From the NCBI GenBank assembly GCA_020692205.1, contig JAIMKV010000008.1, forward strand, positions 1 through 64,000: a stretch of DNA of 64,000 nt, given 5' to 3'. A program made the translations under genes and the position numbers. The notes below the pieces were generated by a model. It did not search any database, had not been told where the DNA came from, and was given only the letters and a program-made list of their open reading frames with translations. The stretch's first letter is position 1, and the number at the start of each line of letters is the position of its first letter. Shown one piece after another: positions 9,219 to 18,120 of this stretch. The DNA is from Myxosarcina sp. GA_180221_E-2-1-MAG-40_15 (GTDB lineage: Bacteria > Cyanobacteriota > Cyanobacteriia > Cyanobacteriales > Xenococcaceae).

Positions 9219-9715
9219 CGTTGCAACTATTTTTATTGGACAATGAATTGATTAAAGTGATTGAAACTCAGACGTAAAAACTAAACTGCCGAGTGTTTTC
9301 TAACCAGAGATTTTTTCAGCAGTACATCATACTAAATCCTATTCGCATAGAACACTTTAAGCTTAGGTAAGTCATAAGTCAGAGTCGTAGGGGCGAACGC
9401 CCTAAAGGATTAGCCCCTTCGTCGCGTCCTTTGCGTCGCCGTTCGCCCGTACAGAAGTCAGAAATAAAATTACGTTTACTACTGTAACAGATTGTAAAGA
9501 AAATGCCTAGTTATTTAAGCGTTTTAAATAAATATTTTAAATTTTAAGTATGCACAAACATGAAGACACAGCTTTAAATGAGCTTTAAAAAATAGACCGT
9601 TTTGATTAACTTTAGATTAATCAACTAAGAAAATACTTAGAGCAGCGAAAAACCGTATATTATTCTAAGTAATAATATTTAGACAAATATACGTAAAAGT
9701 ATCTTCTGATAATTC
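9219..9715. other. intergenic region with a repeat element
   Basis: About 500 bases without a gene. It holds a MITE-like palindromic repeat at 9387-9452 flanked by degenerate AAGTC heptamers, then AT-rich sequence leading to the receiver-like gene at 9716. No tRNA or other RNA gene was recognised. Confidence 0.6.
9387..9452. repeat. short palindromic genomic repeat (MITE-like)
   Basis: The ends are imperfect inverted repeats: GTAGGGGCGAACG at 9387-9399 and CGTTCGCCCGTAC at 9440-9452, with one mismatch. The interior contains GCCCTAAAGGATTAGC (9399-9414), which recurs exactly inside a coding sequence at 39046-39061. It is flanked by AGTC heptamer remnants (about 9370-9386 and 9453-9460). GC content is well above the surroundings. 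This is the look of the small interspersed repeats of cyanobacterial genomes. Confidence 0.7.
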
Positions 9716-10162
9716 ATGTTAGATAAGATCCTGGCTTTAAAATCGCTCAAGGTTATCGTTATTGAACCTAATAGACAGCAAGGAAAACAATTAAGCGAAT
9801 TAATTAAAATTAATCGACCTAATCTTAAAGTTACGTTGCTAGAAAACTCCGAGCAAGTTTTTTCATTGATGTATGGGGAGATGACTATTGATATTTTATT
9901 CTTTGATATAGAAGAAGAGTCTGATATTGACAACTTAGCTTTATTCAAAGCAATTTCGCCCCAAACTAGCCTGATACATTGGAGTGATTATCGACACCCA
10001 GAAGTAATTGAACTGCTTTATTCGCTTGGAGTTAATTCTTTTTGTACCAAAGAAAGCGATGCTGAAATTGTTTTAGAAGCTATAGACTTAGCAGTCAACT
10101 ATCCTCAATCTTTATATTTAGATCAAAAGCTATATCAGTGCTTATCCTTACTCGAAAACTAA
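9716..10162 (+). CDS. stand-alone receiver-like protein (degenerate REC)
   Basis: 148 residues, ATG start. The pattern fits a CheY-like receiver: hydrophobic strand LKVIVIEPN at the N terminus, an aspartate at the end of strand 3 (DILFFDIEEES), a Ser in HWSDYRH where the conserved Ser/Thr is expected, and a lysine in CTKESD near the end. The N-terminal acidic pair is replaced by Glu-Pro, so metal binding may be weak. No output domain follows. It may be a phosphorelay adaptor or a pseudo-receiver; no histidine kinase is adjacent. The next gene, TldD, lies 58 bases downstream and may be co-transcribed by chance. Confidence 0.7.
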   Translation: MLDKILALKSLKVIVIEPNRQQGKQLSELIKINRPNLKVTLLENSEQVFSLMYGEMTIDILFFDIEEESDIDNLALFKAISPQTSLIHWSDYRHPEVIELLYSLGVNSFCTKESDAEIVLEAIDLAVNYPQSLYLDQKLYQCLSLLEN

Positions 10163-10220
10163 ACTCAAGCAAATTCAGACAAATAGTATAAGCTAGTATC
10201 CACGCTGATTAATAACTACC

Positions 10221-11636
10221 ATGTCTGATTCATTTGCCGAACATAAAAATCGACTGACTGAATTAATTGCTAAATATCGCGATCGCGTTGACTTTCTGAC
10301 TATTCGTCTAGAACAAGCCGAAGAAACTAATATTTTATTACGAACCAATAAAATAGAAACCCTCAGTGAAAGCATCGCTTTAGGTGGACAGGTTAGAGCC
10401 TGCTATCGTGGTGGTTGGGGATTTTCGGCATTTGACGATTTGACAAGTTTAATCGCCAGAATCGAAGAAGCGATCGCTGCTGCCAGAATGGTAGGGGAAT
10501 CGTCAACTACCTTAGCACCAGTTGAACCAGTGCAAACAGTTTGTCGTGTTCCCTTGAGCGGCAGCGATCCGCGGAACATCTGTTTAGCAACTAAAAAGGC
10601 TTTGTGCGATCGCTATAACAATCTGCTGCGTAGTTATCATGACTGTCTAACTACTACTACCGTTAGCTATGGCGATAGTTCTCAAAAAATTATCCTGGCA
10701 ACATCGGAAGGAAGTGTAATTGAACAGTCCTGGTCAGATATGGAAATGCGCTTTTCAGCTACTGCGAGAAAAGATAACCTAATTCAAACAGGAAGGGAAA
10801 CAACGGGTTCCCGTCAGGCTTATGAAGATTTAACTAGCTTAGATCGACAGGTAATTAGTGCTGCACAACGAGCGGTTGATGCTTTATCTTTACCAAAAAT
10901 CAAGGGGGATATCTACACCGTAGTTATTGACCCAATTTTAACAGGCTTGTTTGTTCACGAAGCTTTTGGTCATCTTTCCGAAGCCGATCTAGCTTATGAA
11001 AATCCCGATTTATTGGAAGTGATGAGCCTGGGCAAACGTTTTGGTTCTCCAGAGCTACAGATTTTTGATGGAGCTGCGCCAATTGAGTCGGAAGATAATT
11101 ATATTCATCGAGGCAGCTATTTTTATGACGATGAAGGTACTCCTGCGACTACTACTCAGCTGATTAAAGATGGAGTCTTAGTCGGTAGACTACACTCGCG
11201 CGAGACTGCTGGTAGGTTAGGTGAAGCACCTACAGGTAATGCCCGCTGCTTAGATTATCATTATTCGCCTATTGTACGGATGAGCAACACCTGGATTGCC
11301 AGAGGCAAGACTCCCGTTAAAGATTTGATTCAGGGTGTCGCTGAAGGAGTGTATGCGCGTAATTGGCTGGGTGGAATGACTAATGGAGAAATGTTTACCT
11401 TTAGTGCTGGAGAAGCCTGGATGATTCGCCATGGTGAACTGGCAGAACCAGTCAAAGATGTAACTCTCTCAGGAAATGTGTTCAAAACTTTGGCTAATAT
11501 AGAAGCGATCGGCGATGATTTTTATTGGGATGAATCTGGCGGTTGCGGCAAAGGAGGACAGTCAGGGCTAGCGGTTGGCTGTGGCGGGCCAAGTTTAAAA
11601 ATTAGAGATGTAACCATTGGCGGTGATTCTGATTAA
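10221..11636 (+). CDS. tldD: TldD/PmbA-family metalloprotease, TldD type
   Basis: 471 residues, ATG start. It has the TldD zinc motif HEAFGH (in FVHEAFGHLSEADLAYE) and the conserved C-terminal glycine- and cysteine-rich segment GGCGKGGQSGLAVGCGGP. In bacteria TldD works with TldE/PmbA as a heterodimeric protease that cleaves unfolded or modified peptides; a TldE gene is not in this window, although in cyanobacteria it is often encoded elsewhere. No signal peptide is visible, so it is cytosolic. The family call is strong. Confidence 0.95.
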   Translation: MSDSFAEHKNRLTELIAKYRDRVDFLTIRLEQAEETNILLRTNKIETLSESIALGGQVRACYRGGWGFSAFDDLTSLIARIEEAIAAARMVGESSTTLAPVEPVQTVCRVPLSGSDPRNICLATKKALCDRYNNLLRSYHDCLTTTTVSYGDSSQKIILATSEGSVIEQSWSDMEMRFSATARKDNLIQTGRETTGSRQAYEDLTSLDRQVISAAQRAVDALSLPKIKGDIYTVVIDPILTGLFVHEAFGHLSEADLAYENPDLLEVMSLGKRFGSPELQIFDGAAPIESEDNYIHRGSYFYDDEGTPATTTQLIKDGVLVGRLHSRETAGRLGEAPTGNARCLDYHYSPIVRMSNTWIARGKTPVKDLIQGVAEGVYARNWLGGMTNGEMFTFSAGEAWMIRHGELAEPVKDVTLSGNVFKTLANIEAIGDDFYWDESGGCGKGGQSGLAVGCGGPSLKIRDVTIGGDSD

Positions 11637-12184
11637 TTACTATGAGTGGCAAAATTTCAGTGTAAGAGGCTACAATGTTATCCAAATAGAAAAAAACCCA
11701 GCTTTTTAGGACTGGGTTCTGGAGCAAGAGTGTGTGATGAGCTAGTTATGAAGTGTTTTTTAACTAGCTTAATCGCAAAATATTGGGTTGAAAAAGGCTT
11801 GTCTTTAGTTCTAGGATTATCATCTTATTTATTTAATTGAATTACAACAGTATATTTACGAAGATTTTGTTTGGGCTATTTTTAAATTCCTGGTTGTTTT
11901 CACTGAAATATAGATTAGTTTGGCTAAATTAGGGTAGGTAAATAGCTGTTAGTAATTAATGGCGATCGCGCGTTAGCCAATCTCGATAAAATCCGATCTT
12001 GGGCAGGAAAAAAAGAACTAAGACCAATAATAGTTAAAGAAATCTTGGTTTCGGCATCAATAAACATACGTTCGTACTAAGAATATAAAGCTCATTGATT
12101 ATTTTGAGCCAAATTTTTGCAGACACAACCAGAAGATACTAAGATCAAGTATTAGTTAAAAGCTTATTATTGTCCCTGGTTGAA
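11637..12184. other. intergenic region with two hairpins and a possible minus-strand transcript
   Basis: About 550 bases between tldD and the peroxiredoxin gene. It holds a hairpin with a T-tract on the minus strand (11691-11718), a second hairpin (11740-11769), and a 47-codon minus-strand open frame (11924-12067) of unknown worth. A plus-strand open frame of 64 codons from 11646 overlaps both hairpins and is not believed. Confidence 0.5.
11691..11718 (-). terminator. probable minus-strand rho-independent terminator
   Basis: AACCCAG (11695-11701) pairs with CTGGGTT (11712-11718) around a 10-base loop. On the minus strand the stem is followed by a T-run (the complement of the A-run at 11691-11696). 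No recognised minus-strand gene ends here, so it points to an unannotated minus-strand transcript starting between here and 12180, or acts as a weak plus-strand hairpin after tldD. Confidence 0.5.
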
Positions 12185-12661
12185 ATGACCAAGATTCCTC
12201 AGATTAGCGAAACAGCCCCCGACTTCTCAGCACCAGATCAACATGGTCATGTCGTAAGTCTTAAAGATAAAAGCGATCGCTGGCTGGTATTATATTTTTA
12301 CCCGAAAGATAATACACCTGGTTGCACTACAGAAGCTCAAGACTTTAGCGAATATGCAGCTCAATTTAATCAATTAGGTGCAGATATCATCGGAGTTAGT
12401 CCAGATTCGGAGCAATCTCACTGTAAGTTTATCGCTAAACACGATTTATCGATTCAGCTATTAAGCGATCCTGAACATAGGGTGATTGAAGCCTACGGCG
12501 CGTGGCGCTTAAAGAAATTTATGGGCAAAGAATACATGGGAGTAGTGCGATCGACTTTTTTGATTTCTCCCGATGGTAAAATTGCTCAAGTTTGGGATAA
12601 AGTTAGAGTCAAGGCTCACGTCGAGAAAGTATTACAAGAACTAAAGCAACAAGTTAGCTAA
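12185..12661 (+). CDS. bcp: peroxiredoxin, Bcp/PrxQ type
   Basis: 158 residues from the ATG at 12185; a TTG at 12170 would add five residues and is less likely. It is a thiol peroxidase that reduces hydroperoxides. The peroxidatic cysteine is in DNTPGCTTEAQDF. The resolving cysteine usually found five residues later in PrxQ is absent (glutamine or aspartate there). Another cysteine occurs in SHCKFIAKHDL. It may be a 1-Cys form or use that second cysteine. It is predicted to be soluble, with no transit or signal sequence. Its stop overlaps the stop of the convergent HAD gene by three bases. Confidence 0.93.
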   Translation: MTKIPQISETAPDFSAPDQHGHVVSLKDKSDRWLVLYFYPKDNTPGCTTEAQDFSEYAAQFNQLGADIIGVSPDSEQSHCKFIAKHDLSIQLLSDPEHRVIEAYGAWRLKKFMGKEYMGVVRSTFLISPDGKIAQVWDKVRVKAHVEKVLQELKQQVS

Positions 12662-13314
12662 ATCAGACTGTTCCATACTTGATCGTTAAATTCTTCAAGA
12701 GATTTGAGCATTAGATCGGCGATCGCAAACTGAGGATTATCATACTGTAATGGTTCGGGTATGGCAATACACTTCATTTGGGCAGCTTTGGCAGCTAATA
12801 CGCCATTTAACGAATCTTCTAAAGCCAGACATTCTTGAGGAAGAATACCTAATTTATTTGCAGTAGTTAAATAAACTCCAGGGTGGGGTTTACCTAAAGT
12901 TTCTAATTCTGCCGAATAGATCTCGGCAAACATATCAGTCAAATCGAGTTTGCGCAATGCAGCTTGGATAATTTTTAATGCCGAGGAAGAAGCTAAAGCA
13001 ATTTTTACTTGCTTCTGCTTGACAAAAGAGATGGCACGATCTACTCCTGCTAGTGGTTGTCCTTTAAGATTAATTAATTCAATTACCTTAGCCACAATTA
13101 ATTCTTCAACTTCTAGTTGAGCCAGATTCGCCCAGGGAAATTTTTGATCCCAGTAGCCGACTACTTCATCGATTCTTAAGCCTTTAGTTTGCAAACATAG
13201 TTCAGGAGTAAGCGTAATCCCTACCTGCTTGAAGATCAGCATTTCTGCTTCTTGCCATAAAGGTTCAGAATCGATCAGCAAACCATCGAGATCAAAAATT
13301 ACGGCTTTAATCAC
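12658..13314 (-). CDS. HAD-superfamily hydrolase (beta-phosphoglucomutase/phosphatase-like)
   Basis: 218 residues. The N-terminal DxD motif (VIFDLDGLLIDSEPLW) supplies the nucleophile Asp8 and the acid/base Asp10. A small helical cap follows (about 15-85), then SSS in IALASSSAL (motif II), and a lysine in LGKPHPGVY with EDSLNGVLAAKAAQM (motifs III and IV). This places it in the subfamily I phosphatase/phosphomutase group that includes hexitol phosphatases and PGM-like enzymes; the substrate cannot be stated. It converges with the peroxiredoxin gene. Confidence 0.93.
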   Translation of the reverse strand: MIKAVIFDLDGLLIDSEPLWQEAEMLIFKQVGITLTPELCLQTKGLRIDEVVGYWDQKFPWANLAQLEVEELIVAKVIELINLKGQPLAGVDRAISFVKQKQVKIALASSSALKIIQAALRKLDLTDMFAEIYSAELETLGKPHPGVYLTTANKLGILPQECLALEDSLNGVLAAKAAQMKCIAIPEPLQYDNPQFAIADLMLKSLEEFNDQVWNSLI

Positions 13315-13467
13315 TTTTATCGGGCTAGTTGTTCATTTTAATGATTAACTACTACTCTACACCCAGATTTTGGGTTATTTCTGTTGCAAATATTTTACCA
13401 GCTAACGTCACTGGCTCATTCATCTTTAATAAACAACGGATAAGCAGATCGGCTTATTATTTAAACA

Positions 13468-13803
13468 TTAACCGCTTATTTCACCATACTCATGACTACG
13501 ATCAAGAAAAAATGTACCGCAGACTTTAATTGTATTACCCTGGGGTTGCAACCATAAAGTATCTATGCCTGTATTCCCTTTTAGAGGCCCTTTATGTTCT
13601 TGCCAGTGTAAAACAAGCACTTCTCCCCCTGAAGGATGATTGCCATGAGCAAGATATTGCAATGTTCCCTCCTCATTACCATCGGGAGTTACATATCTTC
13701 CGCCGTTCTCATTTAGTAAAATTGTTACTGGTTGCCAATCTTCTTGGCTAATTCTAAAACGGGCGTTAATCTCTTTTGTTCTTAACCATTGTGATACTGG
13801 CAT
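13468..13803 (-). CDS. conserved-looking hypothetical protein
   Basis: 111 residues, ATG start, no signal peptide and no membrane helix. The composition is that of a small beta-rich soluble protein (WQPVTILLNENGGRYVTPDG, GEVLVLHWQEHKGP, DTLWLQPQGNTIKVCG). No domain is recognised. The plus-strand reading frames over it look like shadows because they lack normal codon use. It stands alone between the HAD gene and the flavoprotein gene, all on the minus strand. Confidence 0.7.
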   Translation of the reverse strand: MPVSQWLRTKEINARFRISQEDWQPVTILLNENGGRYVTPDGNEEGTLQYLAHGNHPSGGEVLVLHWQEHKGPLKGNTGIDTLWLQPQGNTIKVCGTFFLDRSHEYGEISG

Positions 13804-13911
13804 TTTGAAAATTCTTCCTCACAAACTTTGATTAAATAATTGCATTAGACAACGATTTGGTTCAAAAGTATCTTCAATTTAACCAAAGATACTAAACCCA
13901 AGAAAAAGAAA

Positions 13912-15564
13912 CTAGTCGATACAAGCAAATTCAGTTTTTAACTCTTTAGTTACCTCATTTTGAAGCATGTAGGGAGTCAATTCTGAGTGATTAGCTAAAT
14001 AATTAGCTAAATAAGCTTGAATTTGTTCTACCATCAACTCGTAGTCTTCGATTGATTGCTCGTTGACTGCTTTAGTTTTGCCTACGGTAATCTCCGCTTG
14101 GCGCATGATTTGCCAAAGCTGCTTTTGCAATGATTGATAGATTGGATTGAGAATTCCCCAAACATTAGTATCAGCTAAACAATAGTCCGACATAATATGC
14201 TGATTGAAGTGTCTTCGAGCATCAATTTCTTGGAAACGTTGAATTAACTCGATCGCCTTGGGATGATTAAACGACATATAGACTAGCTGATTGTCTCGCT
14301 CTAAGGCTTCATACAGCTTGCCAGCAAAGGATTCGTAATCGGCAAAAGTACTGGCAGAGAAGTTGTTGCGATCGATCGCTTTAAGAGTGCTTTGAACGGC
14401 AAAATAAGCAGTCGCTACACCACCAGTTAAGCCAGGTGAAATTAGAGGATCGACAAAAAAGGCAGCTTCACCAATACTCAACCAACCATCACCAACAACT
14501 TGTTCGGCATAGCCGCGAATGTTAGCACGCGCTCTTAGAGGCTGCTGAGTGCCATAAAGATCGGAGATTAGTTCTGCCCCCTCAAGCATTTCCCCAATCG
14601 CTGGGTATTGCTTGGCATAGTGATCGAACGCAACTTTACGACCTTGGGCAAATTTAGGGTCACGATCTTGGCGTAAGACCATACCAATGCTGATTATATC
14701 TTCTTTAGGACATCCATGCAGGGCGGCTAGTTCTTCTTTGGTTGGCAATTCTTCTGAACCAAGAAAACGGTTTAACATCGAGTCATCCCCAGCATCGGGT
14801 ACGTTTTCCCAAGATACTAAGGGAATGTACCACATCCAACCTTCGCGAAAACAAAAATGTTGTGTATACTCGTCACGGCTAAACTGCGCTACATTTGGCC
14901 AGTAAGTGCGATCGCCTAGGCGATTGACGTTCTTGAAATAACCCCAAACTGCGTTGCTTTGAAAATCTACATCTTCTTTGTTGTATAAACCGAGATGTCT
15001 GGCAATTACGCTGGCAGTACCACTAGCGTCTACTACCAATTGCGATTTGAGTTCGTATTTTTGTTGCTGGTGTCGATAGGCAATTGTATTACCGCGATCG
15101 CTAAGTTGAGAATTAGCCAGATCCACACGTGCGCCTTGAATTACTTCCACTCCCAAGCGACGAGCATTAGCAATCAATAAACCGTCAAGTAAGCGTCGTT
15201 CGACCTGAAAAGTTTCATCAAATGTTTCTAAAATATATTCTGGTGCTTCGGTAACATTTTCAATTGATTCATCAACGTGAAAGAAACCTAAGCCATTTTT
15301 AGGAAAAAATAATAGCTCTAAAGCTTCTTGGGAAATTCCTACAGAGCGTAGTGCCTTACAAAAGCCTGAAAGAGTACTTTCGCCTATCTTAAATTTAGGT
15401 TTTTCTTCTCTTTCTAGAACCACTACTTGAAGTTCGGGACGTGCTTGCTTGAGCCAAGAAGCATAGAGAATACCTTGAGGTCCAGCACCAATTACTGCAA
15501 CCTGATATTCGCTTTGTAAACTCTTTCTGAAACGATCGCCATAAAGTTCAGTGTTAGTACTCAT
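13912..15564 (-). CDS. FAD-dependent halogenase-like oxidoreductase
   Basis: 550 residues. The ATG is preceded by AGGTGAG, a good ribosome-binding site. An N-terminal FAD-binding Rossmann motif (VIGAGPQG, 24-31), an IGEST segment (60-64), the WMWYIP motif (243-248) that fits the WxWxIP signature of flavin-dependent halogenases, and the FVDPLISPG segment (370-378) are present. The active-site lysine of tryptophan halogenases, which follows an NG motif near residue 79 there, is not obvious in the corresponding NGLGFFHV segment here. It could be a halogenase of another subfamily, a hydroxylase, or a geranylgeranyl-reductase-like enzyme. No NRPS or PKS genes are nearby and no flavin reductase is adjacent. 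Confidence 0.8.
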   Translation of the reverse strand: MSTNTELYGDRFRKSLQSEYQVAVIGAGPQGILYASWLKQARPELQVVVLEREEKPKFKIGESTLSGFCKALRSVGISQEALELLFFPKNGLGFFHVDESIENVTEAPEYILETFDETFQVERRLLDGLLIANARRLGVEVIQGARVDLANSQLSDRGNTIAYRHQQQKYELKSQLVVDASGTASVIARHLGLYNKEDVDFQSNAVWGYFKNVNRLGDRTYWPNVAQFSRDEYTQHFCFREGWMWYIPLVSWENVPDAGDDSMLNRFLGSEELPTKEELAALHGCPKEDIISIGMVLRQDRDPKFAQGRKVAFDHYAKQYPAIGEMLEGAELISDLYGTQQPLRARANIRGYAEQVVGDGWLSIGEAAFFVDPLISPGLTGGVATAYFAVQSTLKAIDRNNFSASTFADYESFAGKLYEALERDNQLVYMSFNHPKAIELIQRFQEIDARRHFNQHIMSDYCLADTNVWGILNPIYQSLQKQLWQIMRQAEITVGKTKAVNEQSIEDYELMVEQIQAYLANYLANHSELTPYMLQNEVTKELKTEFACID

Positions 15565-15742
15565 TGCTCACCTAAGTAAAATAGTGGAACAATCAAACAA
15601 TAGCCTCAATGTTTTGCTTTGATAATGAGGTATTTACTTAAACCCAAAGATTTAAAACTTAAAAATTGAGTAAGAGTACTTAAGTAAAATAACTTTTAGG
15701 TGAGAATATTTAAGTGAAAATAATTTGATAAAATTACTTATT

Positions 15743-17965
15743 TTATTTATTGAAATGCTCCAAAGAAGATCGATTATTAGCCCAACTATTTAACCAGGTA
15801 TAAAGCGATCGCGCATCTAATGGCTTGGTAAATAGATAGCCTTGTCCGTAGAGACACTGAAGAGTTTGTAATTTAGCTAGTTGAGCTTCAGTTTCAATTC
15901 CTTCGGCAATTACCCCCAACCCCAAACTTTTAGCCATCATTACAATAGCCTCCACAATCTCGCTATTATTACCCTCTGAATCAATCGCTTCGACAAAAGA
16001 GCGGTCGATTTTTAAGGCATCAATTGGTAGGCTGTGAAGATAGTTTAAAGAAGAATAACCCGTACCAAAATCATCCAAATGTAGCTGACAACCCAAAGCT
16101 TTCAATTGCGTTAAAGTCTGCATAGTTGCTTGAGTATCTTGCATTAAGAGACTTTCGGTAATCTCTAATCGCAGACTGTGAGCTTCTAATCCAGTTGTTT
16201 CTAGAATTTGAACTAGTGAATCGAGCAGACGAGGTTGAGAAAACTGCTTTTGAGAAATATTAACTCCCATCGTTAAACTAGAATTATTTAACTGAATCTG
16301 CCACTCCCTAAGCTGATAACAAACTTCTTGTAAAATCCACCACCCAAGGGAAATAATCATTCCCGTTTCTTCTGCAAGGGCAATAAATTCTTCAGGAGCA
16401 ACATAACCTCTTTGGGGATGCTGCCAACGAGCTAAAGCTTCAAAACCAGTTACTCGACCATCGACTAAAGAAATAATCGGCTGATAGTGCAGTCGAAATT
16501 CTCCTCGGTTGAGAGAATGATGGAAATCAGTTTCTAGGTGCAGTCGGTTTACTACCTGAACATGCAAAGTCTCGTCGAACAATTCATACCTACTTTTGCC
16601 CAAAGCTTTAGCTTTATACATAGCAATATCAGCATTACGCAACAATTCTTCTGGAGAATCTACGCCAGGCTTACTAAAAGCAATTCCGATACTGACGCTG
16701 GTGAAAACTTCGTGTATGCCTAGATGAAACGGAGTTTGCAGACTTTGTTGTATTCGCTCTGCAAGTTTAGTCGCTTCGTCTAAAGTTTGGATCTCTTCAA
16801 GCAGAATCGCAAACTCATCGCCCCCCAGTCTGGCTAAGATATCGCTCTTGCGTAAACAAGTTGTTAATCTTTGGGAGATCCCCATTAAGAGCAGATCGCC
16901 ACTCTTATGGCCTAAACTATCATTGACATATTTAAAACGATCTAAGTCTAAAAAGAAAACGGCAAATTTGCCGTTTCGATCTCGTCGATATTTTTCTAAA
17001 GCTCTATTGAGGTGATTAGTCAACAAGTGACGATTGGGTAGATCGGTAAGGCGATCATACAACGCATCATAAGCTAGCTTTTGTTCGGCTTTTTGGCGTT
17101 CTAGTTCGGCTGCTGCTCTTGCTGCAAAAATTTTCAAGATTGATAGTTCGATTGAACCATCCTCCATGGGACGCTCATCAATTACGACTAGGTGTCCCAG
17201 AATTTTTCCCGATGAGTTGATCAGAGGAACACCAACATAGCTTTCAGCTTTTAACCTGTATAAATCGTGGTCTTCAGGAAAAATGTTTTGTACGTTTCTA
17301 GGGTAATAGCAAGACAATCCACCAATAACCTGCTCGCAAGGTGTATTGGCTATGTTGTACTCGAAGTTTTGACCAAAATCTTCTTTGCACCAGAAAGCTA
17401 AAGTACAGACACGCTCTGGTATAGTTGTCTCTATACATTTTGTTACAAACGCATAGCTAACTGAAAGAGCGCAAGTCAAATGGTATACCAAAGAGTAGAA
17501 AAAATCTTCGCCAGTTACAGCTGCTGTTCCCTCAACTACAGAGCGCAAAGATAATTCTGTCTGCATATATTTAGTAATATCTTCTTGAATAATTAGAACT
17601 CCAAACCAGTCACCTTGTTTAATTTGTTTGACCTGAATGGCTAGCCAGTTTTTTTGATTGAGATGCTCGTTACTATAGTTAAATCTAAACTCGGTTTTTT
17701 CTAAGTTAGCGATCGCCTCAATCTCTTTAGCAATCTGTTTAATTAACTTGCAATCTCTACCAACTCTACACTTACATATATTTAAGTAGTTCTCTCCAAC
17801 ACTGGTGTTTTTTGAAAGACAACTATTAATTAAATTGTTTTTCCAGGCTTTATTGAGGACAACAATCTTGCCCGAACGATCTAACAGCGCGATTTGACTA
17901 TCAAAAGCATCAAAAGTTGCTTGAGATAACTGAGGTGTACTCGATAACTGACTATCTTGCAACAT
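15743..17965 (-). CDS. GAF-GGDEF-EAL cyclic-di-GMP signalling protein
   Basis: 740 residues. Order: a PAS-like N-terminal segment (about 15-135), a GAF-type domain (about 145-290), GGDEF (about 300-465) and EAL (about 480-725). The cyclase motif is intact (GGDEF, 381-385) and the product-binding I-site RxxD lies exactly five residues before it (RKSD, 372-375). The phosphodiesterase motif is intact too (FEALARW, with EAL at 509-511). It may therefore both make and degrade c-di-GMP, with the N-terminal sensors setting the balance. The GAF region carries several cysteines but no clear bilin-binding CH pair. No membrane segment is present, so it is soluble. It is monocistronic on the minus strand. 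Confidence 0.95.
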   Translation of the reverse strand: MLQDSQLSSTPQLSQATFDAFDSQIALLDRSGKIVVLNKAWKNNLINSCLSKNTSVGENYLNICKCRVGRDCKLIKQIAKEIEAIANLEKTEFRFNYSNEHLNQKNWLAIQVKQIKQGDWFGVLIIQEDITKYMQTELSLRSVVEGTAAVTGEDFFYSLVYHLTCALSVSYAFVTKCIETTIPERVCTLAFWCKEDFGQNFEYNIANTPCEQVIGGLSCYYPRNVQNIFPEDHDLYRLKAESYVGVPLINSSGKILGHLVVIDERPMEDGSIELSILKIFAARAAAELERQKAEQKLAYDALYDRLTDLPNRHLLTNHLNRALEKYRRDRNGKFAVFFLDLDRFKYVNDSLGHKSGDLLLMGISQRLTTCLRKSDILARLGGDEFAILLEEIQTLDEATKLAERIQQSLQTPFHLGIHEVFTSVSIGIAFSKPGVDSPEELLRNADIAMYKAKALGKSRYELFDETLHVQVVNRLHLETDFHHSLNRGEFRLHYQPIISLVDGRVTGFEALARWQHPQRGYVAPEEFIALAEETGMIISLGWWILQEVCYQLREWQIQLNNSSLTMGVNISQKQFSQPRLLDSLVQILETTGLEAHSLRLEITESLLMQDTQATMQTLTQLKALGCQLHLDDFGTGYSSLNYLHSLPIDALKIDRSFVEAIDSEGNNSEIVEAIVMMAKSLGLGVIAEGIETEAQLAKLQTLQCLYGQGYLFTKPLDARSLYTWLNSWANNRSSLEHFNK

Positions 17966-18120
17966 GATTGTAGCTGTAAATTGAGAGTTACAAAAAAAAT
18001 ATAAACTATATCTTATGTATCTTACCGTAATCGCTCAAATAGAGTGAAAAATTGAGGAAAAAGCTCAAAAAATGTATTATAGCTGTGAATCAAAAACCAC
18101 AAAATAAGTCTAGTACTTAT

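Noticed and set aside
11646-11840. 64-codon plus-strand frame after tldD
   Set aside because: It runs through two strong hairpins, has an odd composition and shows no domain.
11924-12067. 47-codon minus-strand frame, considered as an annotated gene
   Set aside because: No family is recognised, the frame is closed just upstream of the ATG, and only the nearby terminator supports it; it is kept as a finding only.
12170-12184. TTG start for the peroxiredoxin
   Set aside because: An ATG lies five codons inside and gives the usual N terminus.
13329-13529. Plus-strand open frame between the HAD gene and the 111-residue gene
   Set aside because: It overlaps the end of the minus-strand gene and has no sign of a ribosome-binding site or family.
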